NCBI GenBank assembly: GCA_029721515.1
Contig: CM056558.1
Location: 13,919,240-13,983,239, forward strand
Direction: 5' to 3'
Length of the DNA: 64,000 bases
DNA from: Synanceia verrucosa
Taxonomy: Eukaryota > Chordata > Actinopteri > Perciformes > Synanceiidae
In this document: in pieces, positions 50,306 to 62,382 of the stretch
Numbering within the stretch: the first letter of the stretch is position 1
Layout of the letters: the number at the start of each line of letters is the position of its first letter
Notes under the pieces: generated by a model
The model's input: the letters and a program-made list of their open reading frames with translations, nothing else
Told to the model about the DNA's origin: nothing
Database searches by the model: none
Program-made: the position numbers and the translations under genes

Positions 50306-50938
50306 CTTTGATATATAACTCATAAATACCCCTCATAAACAATCCAAACACAAATGTGATTAAAAGTAATAATAATGGTTGCATTTGATTTAGGTTTACC
50401 AGTTCCAGAGGTCCTGCTGGTGCTGTGTGGGCTGGTTTGTTGTGTTCAGTAGCTTACTGTGGAATTTAAAGTGCTGAAATGGAATGCCATCAGTAATACT
50501 ATTAATTACAGTTGTGATTTTCCTGCTATGACAAGTCGAAATGTCAGCTGTGAAATAGGTCCACTGGGTATTGTGCCTCCATGTGCCACCCATAGACAGT
50601 CATTCATAGTATCAAGCATGTGCTTCCAACATCGCTGAATTATTGTTCAGGAAGATTTTTCACTTTTGACAGGATAAGGGGTGTTAAATTAACATCTTCC
50701 CTAGGTGTTTACACAGGTAAGATGAGCTCTTACATCTGTTTTATCTGAACTGAGCAGTTAACCATGTTGTAATTTAGTGTAGTGTCATATTAGTGAATTA
50801 ATTTCTCTGATGCAAAGCAATGTACTTTGTTGAGTATTAAGCAATTGTGTCTGTTGAGTATGTCACGCAATACACACATAAATATAGCAAAAGGTGTGAG
50901 ATGAGGTATGTCTCTTTGTGTAAGGTATCTTTTGTTTA
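50306..50938. other. Non-coding stretch
   Basis: Nothing recognised. Confidence 0.4.
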
Positions 50939-50939
50939 T

Positions 50940-51125
50940 TTACCGGGTGACTGTGGCTCAGCAGTTACAGCAGGCCATCCTTTAACCCTAAGGTCAGTGG
51001 TTTGATCCCTATCGCCTCCTGTTCACATTTCAACCTCCTTTAAAGTTGTTTCCCAGGTGCCTGAGAGCAGCATGGGTTGAATGTAGAGTTCAAATTCCAC
51101 CTATGAACATGTATGTATATGAAAA
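50940..51125 (+). mobile_element. tRNA-derived SINE, head-proximal part
   Basis: Head 'TGTGGCTCAGCAGTTACAGC' (A-box-like) and 'AAGGTCAGTGGTTTGATCCC' (B-box-like), then 'CATTTCAACCTCC' and 'GTTTCCCAGGTGCCTGAGAG'. Same superfamily as the copies at 14616 and 28270, but the body differs after the head. Confidence 0.55.
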
Positions 51126-51979
51126 GTTTAATTTTTATACCACCACAAAAAACCTTGGTGTCCAATCACACTAGAAAGTGGCACAGTGACTTTCATTCAC
51201 ACATCCTTGCAAAAAAAAAAAAAAAAAAATAGGTGGGGATAGAAATTAAGTGTCATAGTATTTTCTGGTCTAGAGTTGCACACCAAGTTAAGTGCTCCGT
51301 GAAAAAAAGGAGCCTCCTCATTTTATTGATGTTCAGCAACACAGCAAGGGAGCTAACACTGAGGGCTGTGGCAAAACAGAGTAAAAGTTTAACCTGGTTC
51401 AATTCTGGCTGGACTATAACATAACGTCATTGGTCAAGGCCAGTGAAACACTTGCCAGCATGTTTTTGTGGTAGATTTGTTTCGAATACAAACAATGTGT
51501 TTCTAAACCTTGTTTACCTTGCGACCTTCCCGGAACAGGTCCTAAAGCAACATTCCCCCACCAATGCAGCCCCTTGCAATATTTTAACTTAGTGCTGTTT
51601 TTGGTCGAAAATCCAGCGAAATTGGACTCTCCATTTCATCAAAGGTCAGCACTGAATTTACACTATGCAACTGGTCACTCATGACAATTTGTGTCCTCAA
51701 CTGCGCAAATTCCATAAACAGATCGACTGACTGTGGTGATTCAAAATAATTTAATTGATTTCAGTGTGAAAGCATACTGTGATGAATGTTAATGTGAACA
51801 AACTTTGTTGAATGAATTGGGCACAGATGCTGCAATTTTGTTAAATCCCTTCAAATCAGGGACCTTTAGGATACTGACAGGACGACCGCAATATTAAGCC
51901 AACCTCTGGATTGTCACTTTCCCACCCATCTGCAGCAACCCAAATTTATGTGAAAGAAAGTGTGAATGCTTGAATAATA
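51126..51979. other. Non-coding stretch, poly-A 51208-51228
   Basis: About 20 A near 51210. Nothing else recognised. Confidence 0.4.
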
Positions 51980-52075
51980 TTAACTCTTTGAGAGCCATTG
52001 ACATATTTCAATGTCATTTAAAATCCAACGCTTGAGTACCATCGACGTAACAATACGTCAAAGTGATTTTTTGGC
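51980..52075 (+). mobile_element. TTAA-ended repeat terminus with two hairpin units
   Basis: Starts 'TTAACTCTTTGAGAGCC', close to the 'TTAACTCATTGAGTGCC' terminus at 62383. Two similar units follow, each with a short inverted repeat: 'TTGACATATTTCAATGTCA' (51999-52017) and 'GACGTAACAATACGTC' (52044-52059). PiggyBac-like MITEs of fish begin this way. Confidence 0.5.
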
Positions 52076-52084
52076 AGTGGGTTA

Positions 52085-52244
52085 CCGATCAGTCTCCCGG
52101 GGTTCAACTCCCTCCGTCCTGGCTACCAAAATGGGCGAGGGTTGTGTCAGTAAGGGCATCCCGTGTAAAAACAAAAAGAATAATGCCAAGTCTGCAGGCG
52201 GATCATCCGCTGTGGCGGAAGAGAGCAGCCAGAAAGGACAACAA
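52085..52244 (+). mobile_element. HE1/DANA-type SINE, B-box onward
   Basis: 'CCCGGGGTTCAACTCCCTCC', then 'AAGGGCATCCCGTGTAAAAA', 'AATGCCAAGTCTGCAGGCGG', 'ATCATCCGCTGTGGCGGAAG' and 'AGCAGCCAGAAAGGACAACA'. The second half is the counterpart of the minus-strand copy at 41940. It stands between two pieces of the TTAA-ended repeat, suggesting insertion into it. Confidence 0.65.
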
Positions 52245-52283
52245 CAGTGTTTTCAGAGACATAGTACAAAATATTCTGTGGGT
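52245..52283 (-). repeat. Short piece of the TTAA-ended repeat, minus strand
   Basis: 'CAGTGTTTTCAGAGACATAG' followed by 'TACAAAATATTCTGTGGGT' is the reverse of 62470-62510 and matches the plus strand at 30393-30432. Directly abuts the SINE end. Confidence 0.6.
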
Positions 52284-52453
52284 AATAGTAGCGCAATAGC
52301 AGAAGGGATTGTTTGTGATTTGTTCAGGAAGTGACTAAAACATATAGGAAAAGAATTATGAAAACATATGATGCACTCACTGTGGAGTTGAGGAGGTTTT
52401 GGTGACTTGAAGGTGACATGTCAACTGTCAATGTCTTGACCATGTGATACTAA

Positions 52454-52454
52454 G

Positions 52455-52545
<91 letters not shown>
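52454..52545. repeat. (AT)n microsatellite, interrupted
   Basis: About 45 AT units with GTATATAC interruptions near 52480. Confidence 0.95.
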
Positions 52546-52547
<2 letters not shown>

Positions 52548-52718
52548 GTTGCCCACTTTTGTCTTTTGTTTCGTTATTAGTCCTGTTTTTTTCAGATTAT
52601 TTATTTCTCCTTTGGGGTGGGGGGAGTGGATTATTTTATAGTTTGATTGTTATATGCTTCGTCAATGCATTTTTGTAAACTGTTAAAATTCAATAAATAT
52701 CTGTCTATAAAAAACATA

Positions 52719-53918
52719 CACTATATTGACAAAAGTATTTGCTCACCCATCCAAATAAATAGAATCAGGTGTTACAGTCACTTCCATGGCCACAGGTGTA
52801 TAAAATCAAGCACCAACATGCAGACTGCTTTTACAAACATTTGTGAAAGAATGGGTCACTCTCAGGAGCTCAGTGAATTCCAGCATGGAACTGTGATAGG
52901 ATGTCACCTGTGCAACAAATCCATTCGTGAAATTTCCTCACTCCTTAATATTCCACAGTCAACTGTCAGCTGTCAGCCATTAATTGGTAGGCCATGTAAA
53001 CTGACGGAGCGGTGTCAGCAGATGCTGAGGCGCAAAGTGCAAAGAGGTCACCAACTTTCTGCAGAGTCAATCGCTACAGACCTCCAAACTTCATGTGGCC
53101 TTCAGATTAGCTCAAGAACAGTGCACAGAGAGCTTCATGGAATGGGTTTCCATGGCGAAGCAGCTGCATCCAAGCCATACATCACCAAGTGCAATGCAAA
53201 GCGTCGGATGCAGTGGTGTGAAGCATGCCACCACTGGACTCCAGAACAGTGGAGACGCATTCTCTGGAGTCACTCTTCCCCATCTGGCAATCTGATGGAT
53301 GAGTCTGGGTTTGGCGGTTGTCAGTAGAACGATACTTGTCGGACTGCATTGTGCCAAGTGTAAAGTTTGGTGGAGGGGGGATTATGGTGTGGGGTTGTTT
53401 TTCAGGAGCTGGGCTTGGCCCCTTAGTTCCAGTAAAAGGAACTCTGAATGCTTCAGCATACCAAGACATTTTGGACAATTCCATGCTCCCAATTTTGTGG
53501 GAACAGTTTGGAGCTGGCCCCTTCCACTTCCAACATGACTGTGCATCAGTGCACAAAGCAAGGTCCATAAAGACATGGATGACAGAGTCTGGTGTGGATG
53601 AACTTGACTGGCCTGCACAGAGTCCTGACCTCAACCTGATAGAACACCTTTGGGATGAATTAGAGCAGAGACTGAGAACCAGGCCTTCTCGTCCTACATC
53701 AGTGTGTGATCTCACAAATACGCTTCTGGAAGAATGGTCAAAAATTCCCATAAACACACTCCTAAACCTTGTGGACAGCTTTCCCAGAAGAGTTGAGACT
53801 GTCATAACTAAAAAGGGTGGACCGACATCATATTGAACCCTATGGATTAGCAATGGGATGTCACTTTAGTTCATATGCGAGTCAAGGCAGGTGAGCAAAT
53901 ACTTTTGGCAATATAGTG
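52719..53918 (+). mobile_element. Tc1-like DNA transposon, 1,200 bp, complete ends
   Basis: TA lies just outside both ends (52717-52718 and 53919-53920). The terminal inverted repeats are 28 bp with one mismatch: 'CACTATATTGACAAAAGTAT' on the left against 'CACTATATTGCCAAAAGTAT' on the right, read inward. Length, TA target and transposase position fit a Tc1/mariner element. Ends are good enough to be recognised by a transposase supplied elsewhere, but its own gene is frameshifted. Confidence 0.9.
52851..53836 (+). pseudogene. Tc1-like transposase with frameshift at the first catalytic Asp
   Basis: From the ATG at 52851 the frame 'MGHSQELSEFQHGTVIG...' encodes the helix-turn-helix region ('SSLLNIPQSTVS', about residues 25-40) and a GRPCKLT-type hook. 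It runs to 'WRRILWS' and then turns to nonsense near 53270, where the 'WSDES' motif should be. The second frame (in phase from about 53275, stop after 53836) has 'VKFGGGGIMVWGCFSGAGLG' (residues after the first Asp), 'FQHDCASVHKARSIKTW' (second Asp) and 'WPAQSPDLNLIEHLWDELEQ' (third acidic residue, Glu). The catalytic DDE set is otherwise complete and the family's usual length (~340 aa) would be reached, so a small indel is the main lesion. Confidence 0.9.
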
Positions 53919-53920
53919 TA

Positions 53921-56115
53921 TGATGTGCATATGAAAACATATGCACTCAGCTAGGTTCCATTACAGGCCAAGAATCTGCTGGCTGTAATGAGAAAAGCAT
54001 CAAGTTTATAGTTTCCAGTACCTGAATGGATCACTGAACAGCAGGACAGCTCTGCCAAGTTAAGCCAAATTTCAGTTTTGATTATATGGGTCACGTGCCA
54101 ATTATACTAGCCACCATCACTTAGTCTAAGCCCATAAGGGAAAACCATAGTCACCACCCACAGTGCTACATGTAAGCTAAACTACTGTATGACACAGCAC
54201 ATCACACACAGTAAATGTGTCTACATTGGATTAAAGCTGTAATTACTTCAATGAGATTATGGCAGTGTGTGGTTTGCTTGGCAATGTATGGAAACCCTGA
54301 GTGGGCAGAGGAAGATGATATGTCAGGGTGATCTGTTGTTGGGCTCAGAGTGGGAGGCTGATTAAATTCAAGCCCTTCCATTATCGACTTGGTATGTATC
54401 AAAGTTGACAGTGAATTGGTAACACTATCCAAACCACCTGAAACTATCTGAAATTTGTTCTTTCCTTACAATTGATAATTTCAGTAGAATTGTTTATCAT
54501 TATAGCATTTTCATTTCCTTCTTCTTTTTTTAAATTTCTAACCCAGTATTGCAATGCTCTAGCCATTGAGTAGCGCTTAGTATGCCATTTTGGTGGTATT
54601 ATTTACCCTTTAATGTTTCTGTTTGTCACTTCAATGACCCTTTCTAAGCTAGCTTGATCCCAGCTGGTCCCTTGTTGAAACATATACGATCAGAATGACA
54701 GGCCTGCTGAGGTGATTGCCTGAATGTCCTCTCCTTTCAGTCCTCTGATTCATTTGTGGATGCTCAGATCCCCCGTGGTTGCTGGCTATTCCGGCCAAGG
54801 TTTGTGCCGGTCTGGAACATTCACTTTCATTAAAACATCAGCTACACACACAGCTGGAACATGCGGCCAGTGTCTTTCAGCATCCCATTCATCTCCCTGG
54901 CTCTTTGTTGTTCCAAACCAAAGCATCAAAATTGCACACTATTGTTAATGAGGTGATGAAGCACAAGGTTGTTTTGTGGAAATATAATGAGCAAATGACT
55001 CTAACAATAGTTTGGAGCCTATACATCACTTTAAGGGCACAAATTTATCTCCTCACTCAACAAATAACATTCTCTCTGGGAATAATAGGTCCATTGTGTG
55101 CACTCTCACTTTGCAATGGTTCTTTGTTTCAGCCTGCATGGGAGTCACTGCATGAATGTTGTCGAGGAGCATCCAATTATACAAGGCTAATGGGAAACAC
55201 TTAAAATAATGAACTGCTTATAAGACCTTTGTAAACATAAAGTTCATGATGCTTTAATGAGTTCATGTGGAATTAATTAATAGTTCATCATCTATCATAT
55301 CATGGGTTATCAGTTCTTAATATCTTAGTAATAGATAACTACTTCATTAGCATTTACAGAATGGTTTAGTCAGTACATCATATAAAAACATTGAGTCCTG
55401 GGAAAGGAAGCATTTCCTTTCATAATAATTGAGTCAGTTGGATTTAGAAGGAATTGCAGCACTTTATTCAATGCAAATACAGATGTCAGCCATCTACTGT
55501 TTTTGGTTTTGCTTGACTGTTCCTTGAGGTGTACCTACCTACTCAAAGCATGACAACAGCCAGAATTTTCACTCTATAATTCACCTGGCATTAAGTCACA
55601 ATATTGGATTAAATTAAAATGCATCCACATAAAAGCAGAAAAAATCTTTACATTAGTATGGCCATTATTTTGTTTAACAACTATGAGCTCCCATGAAATT
55701 TGATAGTGACATTCAGACAAAAAAAAAACAAAAAAAACATGGCAGCTGTAAATAAACTGTAAATACTCCATTGTTAAGTCTCAGCTTTTCAGAAAAATCT
55801 GTTGACCTGTCAATGAAAAACTACAGTTCTGAGTGGGCTATGCAGACATGAGGTGAGACTTGCACATTAGAACTGAATAAGCTTTGAGACGGTAGCATTG
55901 GCACAGTGCTCACAGAGTAGTTGCAAGACGTTTTGCAGAAGCAAGCTTAAACACCACCAAAGTGGCCCTATTTGAAAACCATGTTTGTAACTTCATTGGA
56001 ACCTCTCTGATTTTCTGCTGCAGGACAGTAAACAACCTTTGATGCTGAACATTCCAATAAGACAGCTTAATTATTCTATATTTTAGAAATATCAACTGTT
56101 GAGTCTCTGCCTCAT
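53921..56115. other. Non-coding stretch
   Basis: The plus-strand frame 54779-55204 (141 codons) has no recognisable domain. The DNA at 54840-55010 is repeat-free and could be conserved non-coding sequence. No gene supported. Confidence 0.3.
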
Positions 56116-56119
56116 TGAA

Positions 56120-56400
56120 AGTAAAGAGAGTTTCGGAATGAGGCCCTTCATATTATAAAGTTATTCGCTGGGTTATTTTGGCCCGCTGCTTCCCTCGCAG
56201 GGCCACCGAGGCTGTATTGTGGGCAGAACAATGTGATGACAGGGCTGTCCTTTGGGAACATCTAATTAGTTCCACTAGGGGAGCAAAGCAGCACCGCACC
56301 ATGCCCTGATATTTGGCTTGTGCAGTCAGCGGAAAGATAGCCACAGGGCCCACTTTAATTGCAAAAACGCCACCAGAATGTGTGTCTGCAACTTTACCTG
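56120..56400. promoter_or_regulatory. Candidate regulatory block with CTCF-like site
   Basis: A GC- and CpG-richer island of about 280 bp in AT-rich DNA. It contains 'CCACTAGGGGAGC' (56271-56283), close to the CTCF core CCASYAGRKGGC, plus 'AGAACAATG' (SOX-like) and a palindromic 'CTAATTAG' (homeodomain). No transposon hallmark and no coding frame of note. Regulatory role is inference from motif clustering. Confidence 0.3.
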
Positions 56401-56453
56401 TCCCTGATCATGAGACCACAAGGGAGTGCCCATTTTTCTGCATGTGCTTCAAG

Positions 56454-56474
56454 ACACACACACACATGCACACG

Positions 56475-56510
<36 letters not shown>
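56454..56510. repeat. (CA)n microsatellite
   Basis: CA repeats with TG/CG interruptions near the start. The plus-strand His/Thr-repeat frames across it are artefacts. Confidence 0.95.
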
Positions 56511-56513
<3 letters not shown>

Positions 56514-56913
56514 TCACTGTGCATTCATGTGTGCAAATGTGTGAAGTTCAGTCTGTATTAATATCCACCTGTTCCTGTGTGGATGTTCCTGTGTCTCATC
56601 CACTCACCCTAATCAGTATTTGCTTATTGATTCCCACAACCCACCAGAACACAAACAGAAGGATTTGACTTGCATTGAATTTAGCTTATTCAAGGGACCC
56701 TTTAGCTATTCCTGTCTTGAACATGCCCTGTCAGAGTGAAATTCAAATTAGGCAGTTGTGTAAATAGAAGAAAGTAGGACCGTTGTGTGAATTTACACCA
56801 GTGACCAGCCTTTGCTGGATGGGCTAATGCAGTAACAATAGCATTGCAACAGGTATCACAATGAAAATACACATAATTAGCAATTTACAATTACTTAGAA
56901 TTAGATCAAATAC

Positions 56914-56939
56914 ATAATAATAATAATAATAATAATAAT
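56914..56939. repeat. (TAA)n microsatellite
   Basis: About eight TAA units. Confidence 0.9.
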
Positions 56940-57385
56940 TTCATTTAATAAAATTTCACAACAAGGAGGAAAGCAGTGACTTATAAGACATCTTTGACCA
57001 GGGAATATGTTCATTAGCATGGTGTCCAAAGGTAAAGCACACAGGCTCTAAAAGTTTTTTGTCTTACACCCTAGAAAAATCACCACAGTGGATTGATGAA
57101 TCCAGGCAATATCACAGCATTGCTCATCTTCTTAAATGTGATGCTGGTTACTTTAATTACATCTGACTTACCTGACTTACCAGGTAAGTCACAAGGTTTT
57201 GTGTACCACTGAGCTCTGCATGCTTTTATATCAAATGACTGAAAATCTCCATTATGTTGGTTTAGGAAGAGAATACAAAGTGCATATTTACTTATTGATT
57301 GATTTGTCAAACAGTGGAGGTGACAATGCTGACATAACAATGGAAAAATGATGTTAGTTCTTTAGATCCAAGATTAGTTACCCGT

Positions 57386-57425
<40 letters not shown>

Positions 57426-57431
57426 CGCACA
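57386..57431. repeat. (GT)n microsatellite ending in GCGCAC
   Basis: About 16 GT units followed by alternating GCGCGCACGCACAC; purine-pyrimidine alternation throughout, a Z-DNA-prone composition. Confidence 0.9.
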
Positions 57432-58588
57432 CTGAGATCAGGAGTTGAACATTTCTCCAGTGCATGAATAAAAAATGTTTCCAAAGTCCTGGGAGCAGTG
57501 AATTATTGAGAAGGCAGTAACGAGGCAGATGCAGGGGCCAGGTGCAGGGTTTCAGGAATGTGTGTATGTGTGTGTTGTTGTGGGTGGATGAGCACAGAAA
57601 ACCCAGAGAGAAAGAGAGGGGGATTGAGGAGGGGTTCAGGGATTAGTGAGCATTAGGTTAACTTGGTCAACACCAGCCTCTGGTAAACACAGCAGAAAGA
57701 AAAATATTTTCTTATAGGAAGAAACCCATGTTATATGTAGACTAGCAGTGGGAATCAGTGAGAGGTTTTACTATTCAAAAAAAAAAACAAAAAAAAAAAA
57801 CGATGAAACTGAGAAATACATGGACCAGAGGATGGAAAAGATCAAACAAATGCCTGAGACATTTTGTTACAGAAATAAGAAAAGCATACAAGAGAATAAA
57901 GTAAGGGAGAGTGGAAGAACGGACAAAGGAAGAGCAATCCAATACTTTGCAGGCAGGAAATGAAGCATTATTTGTTGTTGTTCATCCAGCTGATTGGCAT
58001 CAACTGACTCCAATACTTGACAATCACATTCAAACAAATCACTCAGGCCATTTAACCAGCCAATGAAAAGGGGCTCTTGTGAGAAGTGGATGTACAACAG
58101 ACTGGACCTGAAGTTACTAATGTTTGAATTGCTTTAATCGTGCTGCAAGATATGCACAATTTGATAGAAGATTATTTCCCTGATCAGAGGCACTATGGCT
58201 CTCTGCGGCATACTCAGTGGATATGGATATATAACATATTCCTTAAGCATTAGTAGCATAGCATTTGGTATGAACAAACCATAAGAAATTACAAATTCAA
58301 AATTAGACTTGCGTGGAGAATGGAAAATAATCAACAACGGTATAACTACTCATGCCTGAGGTACACCACCCTCTGCATATACTGGGGAACTATTAAACAA
58401 ATGAGGTGGTGCTGTGGAGGCATGTGGCTGATCAAAGAGACAGTCAGGTGATCCATAGAAATGAGAAACTTGCTGAAGGCGCCTCGTCGACAGGTGTGAT
58501 ACAACTAGATCTGTAAAATATGAAGAGGAGGAAGAGAGCGAAGAAAGATGGTGGCATTTCTATGACTGCATGCAATATTAATATCTAT
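57432..58588. other. Non-coding stretch
   Basis: A-rich tract at 57777-57800. The 57748-57963 frame is lysine-rich low complexity. No gene. Confidence 0.4.
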
Positions 58589-58589
58589 A

Positions 58590-58645
58590 CATGATGTTGC
58601 GTGCCCTTGAGCAAAACACTGAACCCCAGCCTGTTACTGAGGCTT
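58590..58645 (+). mobile_element. SINE body fragment
   Basis: 'GTGCCCTTGAGCAAAACACT' followed by 'GAACCCC' is the body motif of the tRNA-derived SINE family seen at 26672 and 28270. Confidence 0.5.
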
Positions 58646-61600
58646 AGGTTCTCTCCTTCCTCTAATCCCACATCTTATAGCATGTAAGAGCTCTGTGTTT
58701 AACAGAAGATTATCGTGGTTTAGTGTCACCTGAAGACTTCGGTCATGTAAAGAAGCCAATTAATGTCTGTGATTATTATTTTCAAACGTGAAGTGGTTTC
58801 CACTCTGAATATGAATATGTGTAATAGAAAATATGTAAAGAAACTGAGTAAAGGTAAAAAGGACTATAATGTTTCAGCAGACAGCCACAGTCTGGGATAA
58901 TTTTTTGTGTTAAATTTCATTGCAAAATGTGATTGTCCACCAAAAATTGACACCTACAATGTCAAATGATTGTTGTAACTGATAAGTAAAAAGAAACAAA
59001 AATAAAAAGTTATCATGAGGGAGAGCAGTTAATAGCATAACATTTGAAGATTGTGTTCTTGCTAAGAAGAAAACTGAACCAAGCATCAAAATGTCAAGGT
59101 ATCCCTTTGAAACGTGTTTTCCTCCTGCTCATTCCCTGCAATTGCCAGTTTCGATAATATTTTGCTACATTTTGCTTTGGTATAATAGAAGCATGTCACT
59201 CTGGCATCCAAACACAATTTGGTACTGATTCATTTTTAGAAAGTGTTGGCAAGGTTATATGCTGCTCTCTGCGTGCTGTTCTCCTACACAAGCGGACCAC
59301 ACTTGTTTCACACTTGGCTACTGAATAAAAATCCAGAGGGTGGTGAATACTGGTCCACAGTCAGTACAGACTGAGCAGGTGTTGTGATAAACCCATAAAA
59401 TAACTTATGAGTTACTTTGTCTGGTACCTCGGGTTAACTACCAATCCCAGAGTCAAGAAGAAAAGCTGCTTTTGCACCAGGAGACATTAAACACCTTAGA
59501 ATATTTACTGGGGCCCACAGGGAAAGATCTGGCAGCTGGCAAAGTCAAACAGCTCACCTAACACAGTTAGGTCAGCATGAGTTCAGCCTTACTGACAATA
59601 CACCCTCCATTCTCAAGAGACAGGTGAGCTCTTCTTCGGGGAATAGCTTGGAATCTTCAAGTATTTGTTGTTTGAAAAGGGTTTACATTTCATTATTAAT
59701 ATTTACACATCTAATTACAAACTATGCTTTTCAGACTTAGAGTGTTTGTAAAAGTCAAACTATTATTCTTTCTTGGATCCCTCCAACCAGAGTTCGAATT
59801 ATAATGAGCTTTGTGGGGGGGGGGTGTTTCTAAAATTAGTGTTTTATATAAACCATGCATTTTAATGATATTTTTGACAATCATTCCCATATTTGTGAAA
59901 AGAACAACATGACAGTTACTTGGTAGAGGACACAAGTAATGAATGAATCCAGCGTTTTCCTCACAAATATGACCTAACATGGGGAGAAAAGGCAGCTGGT
60001 CTATAAACTATGGAGCAAGCTATGAATAGCCAACAGGCTAATGTTCAAGAACTTTCCATCACATGAACCACAAAAAGACCTACCTTGCCTATGAAAGAAC
60101 CGGGTGATGTACTGTCGACCCTTCACTTCTTCCTTGTGTCTGAACTTTTTGCTTTTCTTTTTTTACTCCCTGACTTTTGAGTCATCCTGCTTTTTCCTCC
60201 TCCGCTCGTTAAGTCGCTGGCTGTCTATCAGCACTGTGCAGGCTGTATGACAGAGCACATGGACTGAACCACTTTACGTAAATTGAGAGAGGCTGGTAGT
60301 AGAGAAATGTTTCCACAACAAATAAACTTAGTGTTCCTAGTTCTTTTGGAAACCATGTTTGTTTTAGTCAGAAAAAATGTGTTTGTGATTAAAATAATGA
60401 ATATTAATTCGAACGATGAGTTGATTGTAACATGTATAATGGCCGGAGACAATATTAACAAATCATATCTGACCGCTTACAGAAAATAAATATTCAGGAC
60501 AGCTGAAGAACAGGTGAAATAAAATATGAACAAGAAAGAGGAGAGTGTTTTTCACAACATCATGTTGCGTATATACTGTACATATGTAGGATTAGCCAAG
60601 TCTGGGATGTCAGACACTGCATAGGTATAGAAGCGGAAGGAAGATAAAGTAAAAGAGCAGCTCGGAGGAAGGCGAAAACAGGAAAAGGTCATGTCAGTGC
60701 GATCAGATTGGTGAAGTGGGGCAAAGGTAAATGGTACTATTGAGGAGATCAAGCTCCTCCAACCAGCACCAGACAGACATCTCAGAGAATACACTCCAAG
60801 AATGGTGAGGCAGACAATAGTTGATGTTCTTATTTGCCATTAATGATAGCATTACTATTATCATATGATGTCAGTTACATTTTATTGATGTTGATGTGAT
60901 AAAGATGGTTGCTGGTAATTCAGTGAACCACTTTATAGTTGCTCTTGATTTCATTCTTACCATTTTATCTACCTCAATATTGAAAAGAAAAAATAAATAA
61001 TCATGTATACTCTGTTTTGGTTTATGTTCTTAATATTAGTGGTTTCCCCTGCTGAATCCTTTAATTTTTACTACAACAAATATCTAATTTATCCACAGGG
61101 ATCATCAATCATTTAATCAAATTTAAAAAGCAATGCTCATCTCTGTTAGTTATGTGGCCCCGATTCAGATGATGGGTGTGCTAGTGACTTCACTAATTTT
61201 GTGAAACACCAGGTGTTGAGCTGTGCTGTGTTAACTCATAAAAAAGATGTTTTACTTTAGGTAGCTGGGGAAAGGAAAAAATAATTGTTTATTCCAGGTG
61301 GGTTGAAATAATCAGTCACAGGACTCCCTTAGTGCGATGAAAGCTGTCCAGAAATTGTTCTTGTCCCAAAGACTTAATTGTTTCTCTCAATACTTTCAAT
61401 TAGTCTATACTTACTTCTGTCTTTACATTATATTTATTTCTGCTGATGGCACGCCACAGAAACTTAAGGCTGAAAAGTGTTGTGTTGTGTTGTTTTCTCC
61501 TCCTGTTTGACAAGTTGTTATGTATGTGTCTGAACTTGTCTTCATGTTTAACAGTGGACTTCAGCTTTGTTCCACAGTCACTAACAAGGGACTTAAAATG

Positions 61601-62296
61601 GAACATTTGAGAAGTCACTTGTTGGTCAGTCTTGAAATTATACTAAAATCATGCCTAAAACCCCCTGGTATTTGTTTTTTTTATTATTACAGCCAAGAGG
61701 GATCTTGCAGGTGTGTGAATGTTTCAGACCATGCTCAACACCACTCCTGCTGGTCAGAGCTGAGGTTTTATCTATCTATCTACATTCACAGTGGACTTCA
61801 GTGTTCATTTTGTTGATGAATAATTTGGGAAGGTCAGTGAATGGGATGGCCATCTGGGGATCACTGTTGTGTCCCACGTGTTAATTTTCACTTTCAATGA
61901 AAAAACATTCTTCCCTGATATATTGCAAGTATATGTAGCCAAGTTATTTTTGATTTGCAGATAAAGCATGATTTACTCACAATAAATTAATAATAATTAT
62001 ATTATTAATTAACAATTAGCATCCAAATAAATGTTTAACTATTGCTAACATTATGATAAATTACTTTTTTTAACAACAAAAGTCTCTGTGGATAACTTAC
62101 CAGGTGAAAGAATAGGTGCAGTTAGTTCCACTTCAGTATAAGAACTCCTCTTTAAAAAATACATTTGCTATTTCCAATATTCAGAGAAAATACCTTAAAA
62201 GTTAATTCTCTAAATTTCCATTTTTGTTTTTCAACAAATCAACAGAAACAGATGTCCCCACGCAGAGGAGTGTGACAGTCCTCCATTGTTAATGTT
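58646..62296. other. Non-coding stretch
   Basis: No recognised gene. A splice-donor-like 'GAGACAG|GTGAGC' at 59615-59627 follows a short ATG frame from 59578, without supporting context. AT-rich elsewhere. Confidence 0.3.
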
Positions 62297-62300
62297 GGAA

Positions 62301-62334
62301 TGTGTGTGTGTATGTTTGTGTGTGTGTGTGTGTG
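62301..62334. repeat. (TG)n microsatellite, interrupted
   Basis: TG units with TATGTT interruption. Confidence 0.9.
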
Positions 62335-62382
62335 CTGCTTTCTTTTTAGTCCCTTCAATTTATCACAGATGTATTTAGGATA

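Noticed and set aside
52444..52641. Tyr-Ile repeat protein
   Set aside because: Artefact of the second (AT)n microsatellite.
54779..55204. 141-codon plus-strand frame
   Set aside because: No domain or splice context; kept only as possible conserved non-coding DNA.
56313..56668. His-Thr repeat proteins
   Set aside because: Artefact of the (CA)n microsatellite.
59578..59627. Short ATG exon with donor GAGACAG|GTGAGC
   Set aside because: Only 16 codons, no promoter or acceptor support.
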